The notes under the pieces: model-generated | What the model saw: the letters and a program-made list of their open reading frames with translations, nothing else | Databases searched by the model: none | What the model was told of the DNA's origin: nothing | Shown here: one piece after another, positions 1-13,347 of the stretch | How positions within the stretch are numbered: the first letter of the stretch is position 1 | How the letters are laid out: each line of letters starts with the position of its first letter | Source of the DNA: Taenia hydatigena | Taxonomy: Eukaryota; Platyhelminthes; Cestoda; Cyclophyllidea; Taeniidae | Length of the DNA: 64,000 nt | Direction of reading: 5' to 3' | Assembly (NCBI GenBank): GCA_036345935.2 | Contig: JADWOT020000004.1 | Coordinates: 20,441,155-20,505,154, forward strand | Made by a program: the position numbers and the translations under genes

Positions 1-3000
1 TGATCTATTGTTTTTTGCTCACTGTTGTCACACAAAGACTCGTCTCTTGTACGATTCACCTCAAGGCAGGTGGCGTTCCACGTACCGAGGCTGTAAAAAT
101 TAAAAACAGACTCCTGCGACTGCGATACTCACTGGTAGACGTTTTTGATGTGTTGCTAACTCTGAGTGCCACATCTCCAAACGGTGCTGAACTTGAGGTG
201 TCCTGCAGACGGGAGCATATGCCAATTTTAGTTCCCTAAACAGGCGATTTTCCCATTACTCCACATTCCAACTAAAGTTGATTGAATGGCATGCACTAGC
301 TATTTTGGCAAGTAGTATGGCAGACATTATCCCCTTTAATACGCTCCTGTTACCAAACGCACCCATAAACACGCAGCATATGGCCAGAGTCCGTTCTTCC
401 AACTTAGAGGCTATTTCACAGCTACCTTCACTCATCTCCTGCATTCATAAATAAAATACACAGCCACTGTATCCGATTCAAATTCGACGCAAGAAAGGCA
501 TCACAACCACAAGTTAGCCTTTGCAATTCAAATCAGGTTACTTTGATTGAACGACACCATCAGGTTAGCCACCTGCGTATTTGATGGTGTACTTCTAACT
601 ATTCGTGTGTCGCAGCCGTATTACGCACTTTAGCCCATCATGCCATGAGGCAGCACTTTTCAAGGCATCCGCCTGCGTTTTCTCTCAGCGCATCCGCTAC
701 CAAAACCTATATTTCCTTAACCGACCTAACCGTCCCAGTCTCGGCATTCTCCACATGTGACGCGAGTTTTTTTACACTATCTCGGAGTGAATGAAAATGT
801 GTTGCAAACGGATTGGTTGAGGTTAAAATGCTAATATACGTGCAGCATTTTTTTTGTGACACACCTATTCCGCGGTTGTCGATTATCATTTAAGAATGAC
901 TGCAGCAGCAAGTGTTTAGTGAAGGAAGATTAGTTAGTTAATAAATGGCTACTCAGCAGTCATTCATTGCAAGACGCAAAAATTTGGTAGAAATTTTTCT
1001 TTAATAAGCCAAAAAAGAAAATTACAGTTAGATCACCCCACATTTTACCTAACCGACGCGGTCGAATGCCCCTAGAATAAAAAAATCACTCGTGTTTTCA
1101 CGTATTAAATGCTTAGGCCATAAGTATGCAAATATGTCCGACGGGTGGACTAATTAGCCTCCAGGCACAGCCAAACACACTAGCATTGCTGCGATGGTCT
1201 ATAGTTATCCAAAATCTTCTCAATTCATCAGAAATCCCATGACGACACAACTCAGGGTATTAGAAGGAATCGTCTGCACTTTAAATGGTAGTTAAAAACT
1301 TCAGGATGCCTAATACGTTCGAAAGTCCCTTCTGACTTCTTGAGTTGGATTTTTGAAAGCATGCACAACCTCACTCTCTTAAAAGGAATTGCCGAAAAGT
1401 TTTAGCCCACGAAACAGTAGTGCGCTGTCGTTCTCTCTGCGGGTACTCTTGTGGTTTGACTTTTAAGTCCAAAAGGGATGAATCACGTGCGTCCAAGAGG
1501 GCGGGTGGAGAAGAGAGGAAGGGGAGGCGAAGAATCCCGAAATTCTGCTTTTGCATGCTTCCTGGTCGGGTGAATGCAGGAGTGATCATTTGTGTAAACA
1601 AAAATATGCATATCTGATTAGAAGCGACTGCATCATTTGTTTACTCGCTAAAGCTTTCTGTGCACGAGAGTGCCCACTTACAGCGGCATTCAGAAACACT
1701 CATCTTTATGCTGGTTAATTCCACTACAAAACCATTTCAAAAGTAGTTCTGCCACCACTCTTAGCTGCGGAAATTGAATAATTTCTTGTATAGTTTGCTC
1801 TTGCTACGTTGGCTGTCTAGACAGGCGAAAAATAGTTTCTGTGTCGTGTTCTCCATTGAAACCACTCCTACCAGTTTATCAAAGCATCGGTCGAGCGTTA
1901 GCCCGTTGGGTAAAATCAGAATATTCCTACAAATAACGAATAGCAGATACAAATATTGCTATTTTGGATAAAAGAGGAAAAAAATTTAAAAAAGACTGAA
2001 GAACAACTGCTTTCCTCTCTTATTCAAGACTCACCCACAGCGCTCCTCACGAGTTACCACGGAGCCGGCGCTTTAACATCATGCTTGGGAAAACATTTCT
2101 TTTTTAACGGCGATGCTGCATTTTGTCTCATTTTATTCCATTTTAGGATTCTATTCTCACCATTGAATTGTATGAGTGTCGTTTATTTATTTTTTAGTGC
2201 ACACGGCTAGTTGATGTTCTTTCCACAAAGCGAATATACTGCATTCATGGCTATTTGCATCTTTTATTGGAGGCCCTTTTGGGTGTTAGGCTCATGGAAT
2301 TGTCACATGAAGTTATTCGTACACCTTCTTACATGCCTAGCAGCCAGCCCTATTTGAGACACCTTCCGGTCGTTCATGCTGCCTATCACTTCCGATGTTA
2401 ATAGCCTTATTGTGAAGCGCTTTCGGCCTTCTGTAATCGCGCTTACGTGCCGTTGTCGCCAGTGTAAAATGAAGGGTTTGTTGGCACACCATCAGTGTGA
2501 TAAAGGTACAGCAAGGTATTATCAAGAGTCTGTGAAGTCAAAACAAATGCCATTTTGCTACAAAGCCTCTGCTATCTATCCAAAGCATCTGAGAAGGGAA
2601 AAATTAAAGGCAGGTGCTACAAGGTCAAAGTGGGTAGTCAAGATTTAAGGGAAGAAGACAAGCAGCTATCAAGACTTATTTTTTTTTTATTTAATAGGTG
2701 GTTGGAGCGGGTAAGCGTCGCCAGTAGCACCGAGCGAACCGTGCTTGAAGTCTCCTTTTGATGCATGTGGGAATTTGAGAATGATCAAGCCTTTTTCGGT
2801 GTCGTTTAAAAAAGAACTTGCATACATACACTCATTTGCATTCGTATTGTACCTATCTTCCTGATTTTGAATGTTTGAAGTGACCGAAGCACAACAAGCC
2901 CGTCAGCTAGCGCGAAAGCCTCCCCAATCATCGAAGACGTGAGAGCTAAGAGTAAGGGAGACCTGGAAGTCTCGATTTCAAATGAAAGACCCACATAAAC

Positions 3001-5728
3001 TCTGCCCCTGTTTGCCCAATTTAAATAGATGCTTGTTTAAGAATTTGAAGAACTTCTTTATGACATTTTGAACATTAACACTTTGATGCCTTCATTCGAC
3101 TAAAGAATACACTAAGTGCTAACACAACCCTATCTCTCCTATTTTCACTCGGCTGGTATCCCGGCTGTCTCTATTCTGAAAAATTCTTCAATGAATTTTC
3201 GTAAATGCTAAAAAATTGTGGAATGAGGACGTTTCTTTATAAAAAAAATGCCGGTATGTTCACTCTATACACATTATTTTCAACCCGTGTCGAATTCTCG
3301 GCCTGATATTGGGGTTGAAATGGGCGTGACTCAAATTTGTCATGATTTGAACTGAGAATTTTTATGAATAGATTCGATACTGCTGAAGAGAGTACGATAC
3401 GCACCAATTTGGAGGTAACTGGAAGGCTTTGAAGTGTTCACGAAGGCCCCAATCCTGCTTCGAGCATCATCTTAAACACATGGATTAACGCAGTGGTAAT
3501 TGATCAACCTAAAATATTCTAAAATGCAGGAACATGTATCATATTATGGTCATTCACCAAGCAAGGAGGCAGTTATGCAGTTTGCCGTTTCGATGCAAGT
3601 TGGATAAGAGTGATCTCCAAAGGCCGGTGAGCAAATCATCATGTTTCATGAGCGATCTTACGAGTAGAGCCAACTTCTCTCACATTCTGTGGTTAATTTA
3701 ATACTTTTTCAGCACCGTACTTTCTTCTCTTATGACTAGCTACTCCATCTCAGATGCGAGTTTTTTAAAGTACCGATGGAGGCGGTTTTATTATTAGTAT
3801 TCAGGAGAAGTAAAAGTTTGCGGTCATATCTGCAACTGTGCACTTCAACCAGGATAGTACTTGTGTTATCAAGAGTATGATTTTAGAAGCAGGGTACAGA
3901 AGAGGCTGCAGAGTTCGAGACAGGGTTGAAACACAATCCTGTTCTCGTCTAAAGCATCGCTCTGGATGCTCGCTGCGAATACTCTGCCGCTTCATCAAAT
4001 AAAGGAGGTCAGACATTACCTTCCTACTAAGCCAAGAAAAGAATTTGGTCCTGACATTAGTTATGCATCTCGCCTATTATGATGGCGCCAGGTTAGAAGC
4101 TCTTTATTCGCTGGCTTTTAGCGCCTCATGGTAAAACGATGCTCTACAACAGAGCATTCCCCATTTCAATCGCTAAGGTTAAAAAGATTTGTTTTTTTTT
4201 TATACAAATAAGACTATCTACATAGATTCCATCCGGCATGAAAGACGCTTTCTTATTTTGATGGATGCCATCGAAAGACGTCATTTGTCTTGTTGCAAAA
4301 TATGGGATTGGGACTACTGCAAAAACATTGAGGCAAGTCTCGCAGACTTTTAACTTATTTACTTTGAGTTTATTTGTACGGCATCAAATATAGAGGTATT
4401 GAAGGATTGGAAGAGAACGGCGTTCTTAAGACGGTGACCCAAATCTACGTAAACTGAAGAGCTGGCTTACATCAAGCATCGTCCTAGCGGTGTATGCGTG
4501 ATGTCAAGACGCACAACTTCTCCCATGCCCGACCAGGTGGCCACGTACCGAGGACTTATTGCAGAGGAATTTGGACATCGAGGTGGGTTATAATTTACGA
4601 GGATTAGCTTAAAGTACGCATATGGAATTTGCGGTTCTACGCACGCAAGCACGCGCATGGGGAGATGCAATTCCTCGCCACTGCATGACACTAGAGCAAA
4701 TCTCTAGAGTACAAAATAATTTATTGCCCGAAGCGGCAGTAGGTAATAATTTGCCTTTTTTAAAAACACTAAGAATCTTCCAGAGCATAAAAAAGAGCAG
4801 AAATCTGGCTACCTTTTAGAAGTAGGAGATGTTAGGCTATGGAAAAGGTCGACTACTGCACTCCAGACTCAGTCTAATTGGTGCATACAAAAGGACTTGA
4901 GGGCAGTAAATAGCTATTTGTCAAAAGGAAGGAAGGAGTTGTGTTAGTACCAGGGCTAAAAATTAATATCCATCAACATGCAAGCTCTGCTTGAGGGCAA
5001 ATTTCCCCTCGTAGCGGCATCCAAGATTGGATTTAAAAGCCAAAAAGTGGCCACATAAGTGTATGGACGTGAGCTACAGCCATGATCACGGGAGACAAAT
5101 GATCTAAAGTTGAGCAAAAGGCTTTAAAGAACTCCTTTGAATGCTCACGCATAATTTCCGTACTGTGTCTGCCAGGTTAGCTGCAAAGCAGCTGGCACCA
5201 GAGGGACACTAGAGTTCAACTATTACACAAAAGCATTTTTGCTGATGGTTTTGATAAGTGACAATAATGCTTGGAACGAAACCGTGAGGCAATTATTTTG
5301 ACCCAAGAAACCGCATGCATAATTTTTTTATTAAGAGAGCGAGGGAATATTGCCTCATACTCATCCCCTTTCCCCGTGCACAACCTTAATTGTTAAAGTG
5401 ATTGACTTTAAAAAAAACACCGCCACTATTATAAATTTTGCTATTTATTTTACGCATCACAAATGCTGTCTGGGTGTGTCTTAATAACAATACTAAAATG
5501 TGCACATAAATCCATTTTCCTTTCCCTTCACAACAGCCATTTAAAGTAAGGATGGTTGCGTCACCGACCTTATTCGGCCAAAAGGTTTTGCAATGAGTGT
5601 GAAATGCTTGTCCTGCTTAACAAGCTCCCCTTAATCTCTGTGGGTGAAATCATCGCATCTCATCGTGCACACTCATTCCCCTTCGAAAAATCGCCCCTAA
5701 CAGAGAATTTCATCGACCTACCTCTCTT
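1..5728. other. A/T-rich intergenic DNA, no gene recognised
   Basis: Only short, unrelated open frames occur here, none with a recognisable motif, credible codon pattern or paired splice signals. The stretch is visibly A/T-rich, with many A and T runs; a sampled 60-base line near 3001 is one-third G+C. It ends abruptly at the outer edge of the large inverted repeat. I see no RNA gene or repeat array in it. Confidence 0.5.
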
Positions 5729-7625
5729 CTCCCTTCCTCGAATTCCACTTCAACATCCGTTCCGTTCGTCTTTAATGTCTCGACAAATACTTCACTTACT
5801 AGCGCTGTGACTAAACCACTTTTCTCCATTTCCTGCACGTGACAGTGAGGTTGCTACCAGCGGGTAGATGAGCACGCTCCCAACCTGCATCGCGTGCATG
5901 CATCGACGTGATTTTTCTTACCCACACCCACGCATTCCATCCACGAACGGTGAACGTACGTGCCTCCTCAGTTGGTTAGATCCGAGGACAGCTAATCGTA
6001 TGGCAGACGGACTGTTTGTTTAGTCTGCAGTCAAGGCGCACGCACGCCCCACACACCCCCAAAAACCCAGGCGACGAACGTGTTCAAGGCAGCGCCTCCC
6101 AACTACGCCCACTTTTGAGCAAATCAGTCAGTGCCGTCCTCAACCCAGTCACTTCACTTCGCTTTGCTGAAACCCATCCAAGCATTCGTGACCGCTATTG
6201 ACGAACCCTTCCAGTGAGCGCATATTAATGGGTCGCATTTGAAGAAGTCAGCCGCCTCTTTTGCCTTCCACTTTCCAACAGTGGTGTCACGAGGCTCACG
6301 AATTTCACTCTGCTCCTATGATCGAGTATTGACTGTGAAGTGCTGCCTTACTCCTGCACGAAGAGAGCCGACGTGTGTTGCGAGGTGACCAACAATGACT
6401 CCCAATCACGCTCTCCACTAAGTGATTTCTGTCCACGCTGAATGTGATGTTGTTTGATGTTGTATGCTTTACAGACGGAGTGTAATTCTGTTTTGGAGAC
6501 AAAAATGCCTCTCGTCGAATCCGATGTGGAGCGTGTGGAGGAGGTGCGTTAGCAAATCAACTCAACAATGTCGTTCTGCTGACCACCTACGCAATGCTGC
6601 ATCCCAATTCGCAAGACCCTCCACCATTCCTTGGTGGTGAGGAAATGCGACTTGCTATCGGCGCGATCATTCAATCGCGGTAGGTTAAGCGCCTGTGGTA
6701 GTGCTTCAATTCGATGATGTGGCAACGCATTGCAGTGCAAAGTAGGTGGAAAGAAAAAGTGGTGGTGTTCCATTTCTATGTGAGTGTGTGGTCCACTGCG
6801 GATGTGGATGTTCACCTAAAAGTGTCGAGTTGGTGAAGGCAACTCAACTACAACTTGGAGATCAATCTACTCAGCACCGCTCACTGCACTACACTATGGT
6901 GCAATGAGATTTGCAAGGAAGCAATGCGATGCAGCACGGAGAGTGGCACAGAATGTTCGTGACTTACAAGGTGAATCAAAGCATCGCAGGGCTACGGGAC
7001 ACGTCGCAGCCCATTCCACAGACCATACGCCGATTCAATATGGATATGCAAGAAAATGTCTACTTTAAGATGAGAAGAGAAGAATAAAGGGGAGCAAATA
7101 CTTTCTCGTCTTTTTCCTTTCTTTTCTGATGCTATCTGTCCCGCTTTCCAAATGATGGCAATTGAAAGAAGTTAAAAGACGACTGCCAAATTAGAAGGAA
7201 GGAATAAAATTGAAACAAAGCAAAGCAAAGCAAACATCACCAGTTGGGAAGTTTAGTAGCCCAGACAAGTCCACTCCCCACCAACGCTCTATTCCATGCA
7301 CTGATCAGACCCTCAACAAAAAGCTTGTGGATGTGACGATAATGAACACCCGAAGTGAAAATCAGTTTTACTGCCTAAGTGTCCCCTCTTTCCTCACCTC
7401 CAGGAGTACACACTTGCTTAGAACAAAGGCTGCACTCCATCCACTCTCAATCAGTCATACGGACTGTGCCAAAAGAGTCGCGTCCACAGTCTCGAGTCTT
7501 GTGACTCCTCACTCGTGACCCGTGTCTCGGTGGGCGACACAGGACGACGGACAATGGTGCACATCAGTGCACTGGATTCCGAACCCTCCCACCAAAGTAC
7601 TTTCTGTCTCATGTGATGCCGTGGC

Positions 7626-7687
7626 CAGCCAATCAATCAATCGGTCGGTCAGTCAGTCAGTCAGTCAGTCAATCAATCAGTTAGTCA
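7626..7687 (+). repeat. Tetranucleotide microsatellite, TCAG/TCAA type
   Basis: An interrupted run of TCAA, TCGG and TCAG units, with about six consecutive TCAG-type units in the middle. The same tract occurs in reverse complement at 26539-26600 in the other arm with the same unit count. Equal length at a fast-mutating locus argues that the arms were copied or homogenised recently. Confidence 0.8.
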
Positions 7688-8097
7688 GTTCCGGTGTCTT
7701 TGTGCTCCGGCAAGAAATGCACACCTCATTACTCATTCCACGAGGTTTCAACTCACAGTCAATCCCTTCACTACCTCCACAAGACGGTTTTTAGGGGTCC
7801 TTTGACAAAAAACCCATCATTTCACCGGGGACGTAAATTTGTCCACCTCTTATTGACTGATTGATGCTCCTTCTGGGCACTCGCCTTCCTCTCACCTCTC
7901 TCGCTCTCTCTCTTCACTCACCACAGTCCATTCCTCACACGCAAACAAAGGTAGCTGTGCAAGGCAATGAGTAGGTGCTCACAAGCCTTGTTATCCTTCC
8001 CCTCTCCCACGTAGGGGAGGATAAGGTGCGATTGTCCGGCCTCAAACCGCTTATTCAAAGCAAACGGAAGCGTCTTTGCGGGAAGTCGTTTCACTTA

Positions 8098-8126
8098 GGA
8101 GGAGGAGGAGGAGGAGGAGGAGGAGG
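8098..8126 (+). repeat. (GGA)n microsatellite
   Basis: Nearly ten perfect GGA units. It creates poly-Gly and poly-Arg shadows in overlapping frames that should not be taken as protein evidence. Its mirror is the CCT tract at 26100-26128, of equal length. Confidence 0.85.
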
Positions 8127-8371
8127 TCAAATTGCACATTGGAAATTGTTTATTGCTTTAGACACAAATATGCATACACTCACACCTCATCACATCTGCG
8201 AACCCGTAGTGGAGTATTTGGCAAGAGGGAATTTGTCGCAATCACCAAACCAGCGTCCAATGGTCTACTTCGTTTCTTTCAACCTAGTAGACACCCTGCA
8301 CCATCCCTGCTGAATCACAGACTTTCGTGTTCTCGAATTGACGCAATCGGTGTCCTCAGGGACACACTCAT

Positions 8372-8391
8372 CATCTCATCTCATCTCATCT
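8372..8391 (+). repeat. (CATCT)4 short tandem repeat
   Basis: Four perfect CATCT units inside the IR1 left arm; the mirror copy lies at 25835-25854. Confidence 0.7.
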
Positions 8392-10303
8392 CATTTGGCA
8401 TGCAAACAACAGACCACGAAAGGCCCCTTTGCAACGCTATCGTAGCTGTTGCCTCCCACTTCCAGTTTGGATCCAATTCCTTGGACTAATAACTTTGATT
8501 TGACAAAGCATCTTGCATTGTGCACTACGCAACTTGGGGATTGGTGGATCCGCTCAGTTATGAGCCCATGGACGCACTGTGTCTGTCAGGGATCCGGGGT
8601 CTAGCAGACATTCCACTCACTCCGCCGATGTTCACGGCAATGGCTGATGTCTCCCGTAGTTGTGGTGGTGTCCATGACAGTCGCCGCAAAATAGAGATGA
8701 CCAACTCGGTCGGTACCGTCGTTGGTAATTGTACAGAATGGCGATGGTGTCTTCATGAAACCTCAAGATTACTCCAATGACTTATCGGTGAGCACCTGAT
8801 TGTTCTCTCATCCCACTGCACAGAGATTGATGTCTTCGAAGTCGTCCCTTGAAGTCCTGTGTAGATTATTCACGCTTTGGGGTTCTGCATCTTCTCTGAC
8901 AGCACACTTCATTGCTGCAACTGTGCGGTGCATATGCGCAATAGTTGAGATGGATGCTGGTGGGGCTGGGATCAAGCGTTCCATGTAGTTCTGATGGAAC
9001 GGATGACTGTTTTGCAGTCGCTCATCCATGTGGAAGCCACGAACACGTGACCCATGTGTGCACAAAGTGGATGGTATGTGGATACACACATTGACTGCCC
9101 AAGTGATGACTGTGCCATGCAGCATAGTGTGATGAGGTGTAGCGATGAATTGCGGAGGCGATTACTAAACAAATCCAGCTAGATAACCGCATCGAATCTC
9201 CATCATAGCACTGTTGGTGTGAGTGCGCAAACCTCCTTCGTACAGTGCGTTGAAGGTGTGTAAACATTCTCACACTGCAGCTGAATACACACACCCCATT
9301 CCACATCCGCTATTCATCATCACCACTGGCTCCACAAACAACTCAACTGCACCCATACACCACAGTGTCAGTCAGGGACACCGAAGACACTCCAGAAGCC
9401 CGAGGCATCGCACAGAAAGGGACACTACACCCCACCAAATGCTAGCAACGTTAGGCGACTGTCTGTGTCCCTCTCCTCGACGGATTCTGATGTCGTGCCA
9501 TTTTATTCATCGCAAGAGGTTGGGGAATGACTGACAGACACTAGGATGCACGGTCACTTGTTAAGGTGCATCTTCATCCACAAAGCATCCAACCCATAGG
9601 AATGGCTATCATTCCACGCTATCTTCCCATAATAGGTGGAGACGACGGTCGATCGACTCGTATCCACCTACATCCACAGACACTGCTGCATTCACGTCCA
9701 GATTCACGAACATGTCCACGTTCACAACAAAACCACTGTCACACACCTGTGACAACTCACAGTTCACTGCAAACCAGCCACTCCAATTTCACTTCCGAAG
9801 TGACATTTCATTGTCAATGCCTCTACCCTATTCTTTCCTGTTGTATCTAATGCATCACAGTCTTGGCATAGCTTCTGCTAGAAGTCAGGGTGGGACAGCA
9901 GCAAGGTTTATCCGCATACCTATCTGGAGTTGGTGCGGTGGTGTCGATTTCACTAAGAATGACAAGGTGCGGACACGACACTTGCCACAATAAACATCAG
10001 TGCAAGTGACGAGGCTGTTGTGTGATGAAGAGGACACGACATGGGGTGGAACCAACGCTTCAATGGCACTGTCGGGTGCAATCATTTGAGTCATCGTGTG
10101 AAGCTGTCACGTGAGGAGGCGAGGAGGTGCAGTGTGTTTCAAGTGGTCCGAACTCACCGCCCTCCTTGGAGGCACAACCAACATTGTTTGCATAGTGAGA
10201 CCATTGTGCAGAAAGAGGTAGGGGGACGGAGGCTGAACTGGGAGGATGAGAGACAGATAAGTGAAGAACATCATGCTGCTGTATAATTGTTGCTGAAGTT
10301 GGC

Positions 10304-10329
10304 GTCTTCTTCTTCTTCCTCCTCCTCCT
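10304..10329 (+). repeat. Compound (CTT)n(CTC)n microsatellite
   Basis: A pyrimidine triplet tract that changes from TTC to CTC units. It is mirrored at 23897-23922. It gives a poly-Ser shadow on one strand and Arg/Lys runs on the other. Confidence 0.75.
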
Positions 10330-13300
10330 CATTTATGTGCCAGGAGTTCTATCACCTCAAATATCGCTACATGATTCAGTCAGTTTCTTTCTACATCCTT
10401 GCTTTCATCCCTCCCTCAATTCAGAGAATACGCTTGAGGAAAAGGACACAGAGGAGGAGTGGCACTAGCTCTCTATGTTGGGCTTGTTCGAGTGTTCATA
10501 AATGCTCCACAGGAAGTAGACACACCCCTTTTGCAGAGTAGTTGATTGCACTGTCGGTACAGACAGAAACACGTGTCAGGCATTGCAACATGCAGCATGC
10601 AACATGATGTCAGTGAGAATTTCATTTGGCCACTGTCGGTGCCATGCTATGCACGACTGATCATGCGGTTAAACGCCTCCAACACTCGGAGCACTTCAAT
10701 AGCCACACACAAAACAAACGCATTCTAATCCTCGTCCTTACCCGCCGTCACCTGTATCAACACACGGTATTGAAAGGTTAGTCAACACGTCTGTGTGATC
10801 GTGGAATGGTCTGCTTCCTTTCACAAGTCTTGGTGCATTTGCACGTATTCGCAGTGCGTCTGTGCTCTACTTCATTCCAAAGTCCAAAGTGACCAGGTGC
10901 TGCGACGTGCAATAATGCGGCGCAGGAACGGTTGTCATTGGTCCGCACAGCACTGCCTCAGTTCACTGCGCCTTCCCTGACATCCAGTACCCAGGACGCA
11001 GTAGCCAGCATCCAACGTGTGCTCGTTCTTCAACATCGCTGACATTTGCATTAGTGAATAAGTGAGTGCACTGTTCTCACAACACATCCCTTCAAGGAAC
11101 TTCGATGGGCAATCGGACGTCAGGGTTATCAAGCGATGCCACAGCATTCACGCCACTGACTGCTGTGGTAGACTAAACATTGTAGAGTAAATTCCTCAAC
11201 GTCACCAACCACGGTGTAAAGAGCCGCCACAATGGCATGTACTTTTCACAACTGTCAATTCAAAAGTCTCCATTTATCAGGATGGCGTCTCATACGATTT
11301 CAATGCCCGTCTCCCTCCGTCTTCAGAAGATGTAGATACATCTGAAGCATTAAAGAATGTGACGAAGAGCATTTTGACATTTCAAGCAGCACTTCAAAGA
11401 GCCAGTGACATTAACTGAAGTCAGCCCACCTAATGTCATTCACGATACGCCAATCCAGTTGCCTTTTTGCTGTCAACGCAGGATGTGGAGACCTCCAATG
11501 TGGCACAGTGCTTAGTCGGAAATAATGCTGCAGACCTGACATTCAAAGTCCATGTGCTCCAGTAATGTTCATGTAGTTTGCTGACGCCTCAACTTTATTG
11601 GTGCGTGTCCCGCTGCTGTCGTGCATGTGTGACATCGGGAAACCCTTAATTTAGTCAAACCTCCATAATTGCCTTAGCACAATAGGCTTTCCGATTTCGC
11701 AATTTTACAGAGGACATAACCTTTCAAACATTCCGCATTACAATAACAATGCATCCCTCTACACTGGTTGAATCCACTCCGTCTACAGCCATAGCTCGCA
11801 CCGTTAACTAAATCAAGGACAGCGAACGGGAGTGGAGAGACCTCCGTCCGAGTAAACAGGACTGCTGATTTCACCTGCACAGTGTAAATGCCTGCTGTGA
11901 ATGTTTAAAAGTAGTATGAATCACTGCAGAAGGATTAGCAAAGTGTCGTCGTCACTAGTCGTGGTCCTAATTTTGACGTCTAAGCAATCAGCGCCTGTTC
12001 ATTTAACCAGTGTGATCATACTCCGACCAGGTGAAATCGACCCTCAACAATCACTCACTGCCCACTCCAGAAGGTAACGTGCGTTACCGTGGGGGGTTAA
12101 AGGCTGAGAATGATGCTGCTCTGGTAGTTGTACCCATGATTTGCATTTGCAGCAAGGACGTACTCTCCATGGAAGGCCATCCACCTTCTCCATAATTGGC
12201 CCTTCTGGTACGATCCGTCCCTTCTGAAATAGTTGGTCTTGCAGAAGTGGCCACATTCAGACATGCCAACCAATTCTACGCCATGTGCTACCACTACCGG
12301 CATTGATTGACAGCGTCACTCCCTTGAAAACGCTTCAATGAGACATAAAAGGCGTCTCTTTTGCCTCATCCCTTGTCTTGATCAATTGCCTGAGCCCACA
12401 GTAAAGACAGTAATTGCTGCATACTTCAATGCGAAATGCAATTTCGTTCATCCCACTGTGTTATCCGGTGGATCTTCGCAGACGGTCATATTTTATTTAT
12501 TATGCTCATGCATTTTCCTTCCACCTTCACAAATCACTTATTCCACCTGCCTCACTTCACTCGTCCATCGTTGGATCCATTTCACTACTCATTCCAGAAC
12601 CCACGAGACCCCCCTACAAACAACCATGACACCTTCCTCATTCTCACCCCTTCTGCGCTTATGCTCGATTAAGGTGGACATTCAAGAGCTGCACACTTTA
12701 TCTTCATTTATCTCTCTCTCCGGTGGGGAGAGCGAAGTGTTGTGCTAAACACTGTGTGCACGGTGACGTGTTTTCGCCTGTTGAGGAGTCCATGAAATCA
12801 AGGCACATGTCATTCGTGCATCGTGCAAAAAGCAGGGGCATGAGTGATGAGTGACAGCTGGCTCTGTTTGTTTTTCTAATAAGTGTTTTTGGGCGTTGTC
12901 TTGCAGGTCAATTCGACCACCACCCTCCAATTCACCTCTTCCATCCTCTCGTCCATTTGACTGTGTCTACAGTCGTGCCTATGGCTTACATTCTACATCA
13001 CAGTTGATGCATCGTTGGACGTGGTACCAACCAATCAGGCGACAGGCAAACGAAATCCTCCAAGAGTCGTTTCAATACTGACTTTTGTGCTTTACTGTCT
13101 GGTTCAATGACACGCAACCACTGTGACGATGGAGTGTGCAAAGGCGTGACGCCTCGTCTTCTCTTGCCCCGTCTGTTCTCGCCTCGACGTGTCTCATCTT
13201 GTCGATGGGTTGAATTGTCTGCACAACCTCATACAAGTTCGTGGAATGAGGTAAACAGAGTTGGTGCTAGACCCTAAACAACTTTCGGCTGTTTTTATTG

Positions 13301-13332
13301 CATCATTCACGCTGTCAGAGGTGATAAGTTCC

Positions 13333-13347
13333 GCCAATACTGTTGGC
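13333..13347 (+). repeat. Small palindrome at the inner edge of the IR1 arm
   Basis: GCCAA and TTGGC flank a 5-nt centre, and the last base of this hairpin-forming unit is the last base shared by the two arms. The mirror copy sits at 20879-20893. A small palindrome exactly at a rearrangement junction may mark a breakpoint or fold-back priming site; that role is inference. Confidence 0.6.

Larger units (their letters stand above)
5729..13347 (+). repeat. Left arm of a 7.6-kb inverted repeat (IR1)
   Basis: Every base I compared pairs with the reverse complement at position 34226 minus x, so the arm runs 7,619 bp without a single insertion or deletion. I found two base differences: 6697 against 27529, and 6406 against 27820. 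Outside 5729 and beyond 13347 the match stops at once. The longest open frames are 103-137 codons, carry no known domain, and partly arise from triplet repeats, so I see no protein gene. The arm looks richer in G+C than its flank (a sampled line near 9301 is about 53 percent). It could be a recent inverted segmental duplication, the arm of a very large non-autonomous element, or an assembly product. No target-site duplication is apparent at the outer ends. Confidence 0.95.

Noticed and set aside
1371..1617. Overlapping 65- and 76-codon frames on both strands
   Set aside because: Antisense shadows of each other in a purine-rich patch, with no motif.
8076..8489. A 137-codon frame with ten consecutive Arg
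   Set aside because: It is driven by the GGA repeat, has no domain, and overlaps another frame of similar length. The right-arm copy is simply the mirror.
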